DNA of 64,000 nucleotides. Source: Chloroflexi bacterium 54-19 (GTDB lineage: Bacteria > Chloroflexota > Chloroflexia > Chloroheliales > Chloroheliaceae). Position 1 is the stretch's first letter. The number at the start of each line of letters is the position of its first letter. The stretch spans positions 1-64,000 of the forward strand of contig MKTJ01000030.1 in assembly GCA_001898225.1 (NCBI GenBank). The letters run 5' to 3'. The notes beneath the pieces are model-generated. The model was not told the DNA's origin. It ran no database searches and saw only the letters and a list, made by a program, of their open reading frames with translations. Made by a program: the position numbers and the translations under genes. Below are positions 59,757 through 64,000 of the stretch, piece by piece.

Positions 59757-60177
59757 TGTTTTAGACTCCCTGCCGGACAAGCCACCCGGCCAGCATTGTC
59801 AATTTATAAGCCTACACGGCCTTTTTAGATAAATACCTGCTTGCGGATTGAAGTTATTTTTACCCTTAGAGAAAGAAAGCGCGCTTTACCAGTCCTGTAC
59901 AAGCAGCTTAAAAGTTACACAGATTATAGCCCTTTTCACCAAAAATAACGATTTAAAATGGCGGTATGGCAGGGTGGTTTTGTTGCCGGGCCCATCAAGG
60001 TGGCCCAGACCAGGGCCACCCTTCTGACAGGCATGAATTTACGGAGAAGTTTTCCACATGGGCTATTTTGAGTTCAAGCCACTCCTTCATTAATCTTTAA
60101 AGGAGGGCGGTTTTGGGGTATAATAGGGCCAGACTATAAGAATAAACGTTTCAAAAGGCAATCACGGGGACTTGTAA
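59757..60177. other. 421-bp divergent intergenic region before dnaX
   Basis: No gene seen. It contains a perfect 8-bp hairpin GGTGGCCC/GGGCCACC (59999-60020) and a TATAAT box at 60119-60124 that probably serves dnaX; no good -35 box is seen. Confidence 0.5.
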
Positions 60178-62055
60178 ATGACCACTGATTCAAATGGGGC
60201 TTTTCCGGGCTTTGATTGGGGCTTGCCTGTCGAGCCCCCGGCAACAACCACCGCCGCCACGGGTGGCAACCGCTCTCAAACACTCTACCGTAAATGGCGC
60301 TCCCAGACTTTTGACGAGTTGGTCGGCCAGGAGGCTATAACCCGCACTCTCCGCAACGCTATCGCATCGGGACGGACCGGCCACGCCTATTTGTTTTGCG
60401 GGCCGCGCGGCACCGGCAAAACCTCGACCGGGCGTTTACTTGCCAAAGCGGTGAACTGTCTCGACCCCGACCCCAGAGCCCGGCCCTGTGATAAATGCGA
60501 GGCCTGCCGCTCGATTGCCGAGGCCCGCGCCCTCGACCTCATCGAGATTGACGCCGCCAGCAATCGTGGTATTGATGAAGTCCGCGAGTTGCGGGACAAA
60601 ATCAATTTCCAGCCTTCTTACCTCAAAAAGAAGGTCTACATCATTGACGAAGTGCATATGATGACCGAGGCGGCCTTTAACGCCCTGCTCAAGACCCTGG
60701 AAGAACCGCCACCCCACGCCCTTTTTATCCTGGCGACTACCGACCCGCAAGATATTCCGGCCACGGTCGTTTCGCGCTGCCAGCGTTTCGACTTCCAGCG
60801 CATCGGGCTCGAACAGATTGTCAAGCGGCTCGAATATATCTGCCAGGAAGAAAAAATCCCGGCCCAGCAGGAAGCCCTCGAAACCGTCGCTCGCCAGGCA
60901 ACCGGGTCGTTGCGGGATGCTCTTTCGCTGCTCGACCAGTTAATCGTCTATAGCGGCGGGAACATCACGATTGAAGCGGTCCACCTGATGCTGGGCGTAA
61001 TGAATATCGAAGCGGTTTCCGATTTCTCGGAAGCCCTTATCGCAGGGGATTTGCCGGGCGGTCTCGAACAAATCAACAAAATGGTCCAGGCTGGCACCGA
61101 CCTGAAGCGCTTCAACCGCGACCTGGTGGAACACCTGCGCTCGTTGATGCTGCTCAAAGCCAACCCCAGCGGCAAAGAGTTGGCCGACATGACGACCGAG
61201 GCGGTGGCCCGCTTGCAAGACCAGGCCAAACGAGTAGAGTTGGCCCAGGTAGTCTACTTCCTTAAAATCTTTAGCGGTGTGGATTATAACCTGAAGGTCT
61301 CGCCTTACGGACAATTGCCGCTCGAACTGGCCTTAATGGAAGCCCTCTTACCGGCCCAGGTCGCTCCTGCGGTAGCACCCGCCGTCCAGGCGGTCCCCGC
61401 TGCGCCGGCACGCGCTTCCACCACGCCTTCGCGCCCGGCAGCCTCAACACCGCCCGCTGCGCCACGCCAGGCGGTGCCGACCGCTTTCGAACGGGCCGCG
61501 ACCCCTCCCGCTGCGCCTGAAGTTAAAAGCGCCGCGAACATGGTTGAGAAACTTGTTAATTCGGTGGCCCCGGCGGCGGCACCTGAAGCTAAAACGCCCG
61601 ACAAAGTCGAAGTTAATGTTACCGTGAGCGGAGAAGCCGGGGTTGACGAGGCTGACATGGCGGAAATCGCGTTCGACCTGGTCCAGCAATCCTGGCCGAA
61701 AGTTATCAAGAGTATTGACGCGCAGAGCAAAATGATTGCCGCTTTATTAAAAGAAGCCCGGCCCACTTCGAATAGAGGGCGCCAGGTCATGCTCTCGTTC
61801 GATTACCAGTTCCACTACAACAAATTCAAGGATAGTGATACCAATCGCGGCATAATCGAGGACCATTTCTCGAAAGTGATGGGCCAGAAAATCATTATCA
61901 AATGCGTCTTTGACGGCGGCGATAAGGATAACGGCAATGGCGGCGGCGAGGGTGGAGGCAAAGGTCCAAAATCTCCAAGCGGCCCGGGCGGTTTGCCGGA
62001 GAACGAGAAAGTGCGTAAGGCGATGGATATTTTCAACGCCCGGTCCCTGGACTAA
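60178..62055 (+). CDS. dnaX: DNA polymerase III gamma/tau subunit
   Basis: 625-residue clamp-loader ATPase. Walker A GPRGTGKT is at residues 75-82, the zinc module uses C94, C104, C107 and C110, Walker B DEVH is at 147-150 and the SRC sensor is in ATVVSRCQRFDF. A 35-residue N-terminal extension precedes the usual start (LYRKWRSQTFDELVGQ). After the clamp-loader domains come an Ala/Pro-rich linker (about 390-480), a tau-like domain and a Gly/Asp-rich tail. I see no clear slippery frameshift site for gamma. Bidirectional terminator downstream. Confidence 0.95.
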   Translation: MTTDSNGAFPGFDWGLPVEPPATTTAATGGNRSQTLYRKWRSQTFDELVGQEAITRTLRNAIASGRTGHAYLFCGPRGTGKTSTGRLLAKAVNCLDPDPRARPCDKCEACRSIAEARALDLIEIDAASNRGIDEVRELRDKINFQPSYLKKKVYIIDEVHMMTEAAFNALLKTLEEPPPHALFILATTDPQDIPATVVSRCQRFDFQRIGLEQIVKRLEYICQEEKIPAQQEALETVARQATGSLRDALSLLDQLIVYSGGNITIEAVHLMLGVMNIEAVSDFSEALIAGDLPGGLEQINKMVQAGTDLKRFNRDLVEHLRSLMLLKANPSGKELADMTTEAVARLQDQAKRVELAQVVYFLKIFSGVDYNLKVSPYGQLPLELALMEALLPAQVAPAVAPAVQAVPAAPARASTTPSRPAASTPPAAPRQAVPTAFERAATPPAAPEVKSAANMVEKLVNSVAPAAAPEAKTPDKVEVNVTVSGEAGVDEADMAEIAFDLVQQSWPKVIKSIDAQSKMIAALLKEARPTSNRGRQVMLSFDYQFHYNKFKDSDTNRGIIEDHFSKVMGQKIIIKCVFDGGDKDNGNGGGEGGGKGPKSPSGPGGLPENEKVRKAMDIFNARSLD

Positions 62056-62070
62056 TTCGCCAGAAACAAA

Positions 62071-62100
62071 AAGACCCCTGGATAACCAGGGGTTCTTTTA
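62071..62100. terminator. Bidirectional terminator between dnaX and TPR gene
   Basis: ACCCCTGG/CCAGGGGT stem with an ATAA loop, A-rich on the left and T-rich on the right, between convergent genes. Confidence 0.85.
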
Positions 62101-62110
62101 TTGTTAAGAT

Positions 62111-62977
62111 TTAGTCTTCCGAAAGAAGTTGCTCGAAACGGGGGTGGCTGCGCAGCCGTTCCAGCTTTTCATCTTCCTGGACCCATTCGCGGACCTGCTC
62201 CCGGTCGAGGGCGACCGCTTTATCCAGGCAGTAAAGGGCTTGCTCTAGCTGGAAGTTTTCGGCATAGTAACAGGCCAGGTGATAATGGGCTAGCAGGTAG
62301 GCCGGGTCAAGTTCGATAGCCCGGCATAGACTGTTTTCGGCCAGCGGGCCATCTTTGAGGACAATCGCCACCAGGCCCAGGTTGTGCCAGGCTACCGGGT
62401 CTTCCGGGGTATATTGCAGAATAGATTGGAGTTGTTGGGCTGATTCGTGGTAGTCGCCCTGTTCCCAGAAGAGGTCGGATAAGCGGAAGCGGGCGCGGGT
62501 GTCTTTGGGGTTTTGTTCGATAGCGCGAGCGAAGGATGAAATGGCCCTCGAATTCTCGCCCCGGTCCATAAACAGGTCGCCCAGGGCTCGCCGGGCGTCG
62601 GGATAGATTGGTTCGCGTTCCAAAGTCTTTTCGAGAAAAAATTGGGCAGTGTCCATGCCGGTTTGAAGTAGGAAGTAGCCCAGGTTATAGGTGACGGTGG
62701 GGCTTTCCGGGTCTATCCGCAGGGCGTCCACGTAGTGGATGAGCGCTTCCTGCAATTTATTCTGCTCGGAACAGATAGTCCCCAGGTTATCGTGGAGCGC
62801 GGCCCAGTTTGGGGCCAGCTTAATGGCTTCGCGCACTTCGATTTCAGCCTGGGCGTAGTCACCCTTTTCGAAGAACTTTTTAGCCCGTTCGTTGTGCTGC
62901 CGGGCCTTCTCTGCGTCGGGACCGTACTGTTGCTGTAAATCCGGTGGTTCCGGGGTTGCTTTACTATCGTCTTCCAT
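62111..62977 (-). CDS. Tetratricopeptide-repeat protein
   Basis: 288-residue soluble protein made almost wholly of TPR units (about seven, from residue 30 to 270), for example NERAKKFFEKGDYAQAEIEV and VAWHNLGLVAIVLKDGPLAE. TPR arrays bind partner proteins; no catalytic domain is seen. ATG 62977 (MEDDSK) is taken as start; ATG 63001 and TTG 63019 are in frame but lack better ribosome sites. Function unknown. Confidence 0.8.
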   Translation of the reverse strand: MEDDSKATPEPPDLQQQYGPDAEKARQHNERAKKFFEKGDYAQAEIEVREAIKLAPNWAALHDNLGTICSEQNKLQEALIHYVDALRIDPESPTVTYNLGYFLLQTGMDTAQFFLEKTLEREPIYPDARRALGDLFMDRGENSRAISSFARAIEQNPKDTRARFRLSDLFWEQGDYHESAQQLQSILQYTPEDPVAWHNLGLVAIVLKDGPLAENSLCRAIELDPAYLLAHYHLACYYAENFQLEQALYCLDKAVALDREQVREWVQEDEKLERLRSHPRFEQLLSED

Positions 62978-63050
62978 AGCTACCCGCAAATTGCTAAACA
63001 TAAAGCTAAATTGTCGCAAATGATGGGGGAATTATAACATATTTTAGAAT

Positions 63051-63218
63051 AGTAGTCAGTGGTCAGAAGCCAGAAGTCAGGAAATTTAAAGTTTGGTTTT
63101 TGAAGTAATCTTTGGTCAAGAATTTTGCTCATTAGCGGAAAAGCTGTTCAAATCCGAAATATTTGTACAAGAATTTGTTTGATAACCGGCTATTGACTAC
63201 TGTCTATTGATAACTGCT
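63051..63218. repeat. Short-repeat-bounded intergenic element, copy C
   Basis: It begins AGTAGTCAGTGGTCAGAAGC and ends with inverted-type units (TTGACTACTGTCTATTG). The ends are related to copies A and B but the core is different, so it is a looser family member. Confidence 0.6.
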
Positions 63219-63230
63219 TAAAAATTCACT

Positions 63231-63259
63231 TTGAACTAAGGGCCTTTATGACGTATAAT
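63231..63259 (+). promoter_or_regulatory. Sigma-70-type promoter of carB
   Basis: TTGAAC (63231-63236), 17-bp spacer, TATAAT (63254-63259), about 180 bp before the carB start. Confidence 0.65.
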
Positions 63260-63441
63260 CTACGGATGAGCGGTGCTGCTCCGTATCCCGGCATTTTTTA
63301 AGAAACTGCCATCCATCGACCTGTGATAGGCCGGTGGAGTTTTGCCCTGGATACAAAATATTGAGGGTTGATCCGTAGGAAACAAGTCGAGAACTCAAAA
63401 CCAAAACCTAGATTTCATAAAGAGGTGTACAAAACGCAAAG

Positions 63442-64000
63442 ATGACCGAAGTCCTTAATTCCGCTGCGAACCAGGCCGTGCAGGTCCGTCCGATAGCTAA
63501 AGTTCTGGTGCTTGGAAGCGGGCCTATCGTTATCGGCCAGGCCGCCGAATTTGACTATGCCGGTACGCAAGCCTGCCGCGCTCTGCGCGAAGAAGGGGTG
63601 GAGTCGGTGCTGGTTAACAGCAACCCTGCCACCATTATGACCGATGAAGGAATCGCCGACCGAGTTTATATCGAGCCTTTGACGGTCGAATCAGTTTCCC
63701 GAATCATCGAGCAGGAACGACCCGACAGTTTGCTGGCAACGCTCGGCGGTCAAACCGGCCTGAATTTGGCGGTGGCCCTTTCCGATGCAGGAGTTTTGGA
63801 GAAGTATGATGTCCGAGTGCTGGGCACTCCCCTGGCCGGTATTAAAAAGGCCGAGGACCGCGAACTCTTCAAAAAGCTCCTGGCCGAACTCGGCGAGCCG
63901 GTCATTGAAAGCGATATTGCCAACACCTATGACGAAGCCCTCGCTATAGGCAAACGTATCGGTCTGCCCATCATCATTCGCCCGGCCTATACCCTCGGCG
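63442..64000 (+). CDS. carB: Carbamoyl-phosphate synthase large subunit (partial, 3' end off window)
   Basis: The first 186 codons of the synthetase subunit that makes carbamoyl phosphate from bicarbonate, ATP and ammonia for pyrimidine and arginine synthesis. [40 protein letters not shown] and [13 protein letters not shown] are diagnostic of CarB, followed by the ATP-grasp start. A 15-20-residue N-terminal tail precedes the usual start. AGAGGTG lies about 14 nt before the ATG, rather far. No carA adjoins upstream, so the small subunit is encoded elsewhere. Confidence 0.95.
   Translation, partial: MTEVLNSAANQAVQVRPIAKVLVLGSGPIVIGQAAEFDYAGTQACRALREEGVESVLVNSNPATIMTDEGIADRVYIEPLTVESVSRIIEQERPDSLLATLGGQTGLNLAVALSDAGVLEKYDVRVLGTPLAGIKKAEDRELFKKLLAELGEPVIESDIANTYDEALAIGKRIGLPIIIRPAYTLG

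Larger units (their letters stand above)
62978..63441. other. Intergenic region before carB
   Basis: No gene seen. It holds a short-repeat element (63051-63218), the carB promoter (63231-63259) and a leader of about 175 nt with a 10-bp hairpin having one mismatch (CCATCGACCT pairing with AGGCCGGTGG, about 63312-63336). A -10-like TATAAT on the minus strand near 63034 may serve the TPR gene. Confidence 0.5.

Noticed and set aside
1..64000. Prophage, biosynthetic gene cluster or defence island
   Set aside because: No phage structural genes, integrase, synthase modules or known defence genes; gene content is catabolic, transport and housekeeping.

Overview
This 64 kb window looks like chromosomal DNA of a free-living, sugar- and organic-acid-using heterotroph, most likely a member of the Chloroflexota. 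That assignment is an inference. It rests on lipoproteins that all carry a Cys-Gly-Asp-Asn start after the lipobox followed by long Ala/Thr linkers, on GC-rich coding sequence between AT-rich control regions, and on many solute-binding-protein ABC importers that lack their own ATPase. I see no rRNA, tRNA, CRISPR array, prophage, transposase gene or plasmid replication gene.

Layout. (1) 1-2914: edge of a carbohydrate ABC permease operon with an RraA-like aldolase and a divergent LacI regulator. (2) 3071-5204: ArsR-type regulator and SulP anion transporter. (3) 5302-10866: a compact 4-hydroxyproline degradation operon (epimerase, three-part D-hydroxyproline dehydrogenase, DapA-like deaminase) under a divergent PAS-AraC regulator. 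(4) 10876-19140: GntR/LacI-hybrid regulator, two permeases, a binding protein, a BNR/Asp-box glycosidase and a GH2 glycosidase, probably for uptake and intracellular trimming of an oligosaccharide. (5) 19326-20536: SGNH hydrolase and MarR regulator sharing an operator. (6) 21127-36755: two convergent operons that look like one catabolic system for an organic (possibly aromatic) acid: MetE-like protein, acyl-CoA ligase, acyl-CoA dehydrogenase and Rieske oxygenase on the plus strand; a second, paralogous ligase, a Liv-type ABC importer, a MaoC/FAS1-like hydratase pair, SDR, amidohydrolase and binding protein on the minus strand. (7) 37277-53076: amino-sugar-like locus with LacI and ROK regulators, NagB-like deaminase, ABC importer, three Gfo/Idh dehydrogenases, PIG-L deacetylase, neutral-ceramidase-like protein, DegT aminotransferase and GH3 enzyme. 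(8) 53153-59756: MFS exporter, DUF2871 protein, CDF metal transporter, PAP2 phosphatase, secreted phosphoesterase and a COG4280-type membrane protein. (9) 60178-64000: housekeeping genes dnaX, a TPR protein and the start of carB.

The intergenic DNA is rich in structure: paired regulator operators, intercistronic stem-loops between ABC transporter genes, a 140-bp palindromic MITE-like insertion bounded by a 24-bp direct repeat that copies the end of the GH3 gene, and three copies of a short-repeat-bounded element, two of which share a core in inverted orientation. The best candidates for undescribed biology are the MetE/Rieske/Liv acid pathway (6) and the Gfo/Idh-DegT-PIG-L-ceramidase sugar pathway (7). 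Neither substrate can be read from sequence alone.
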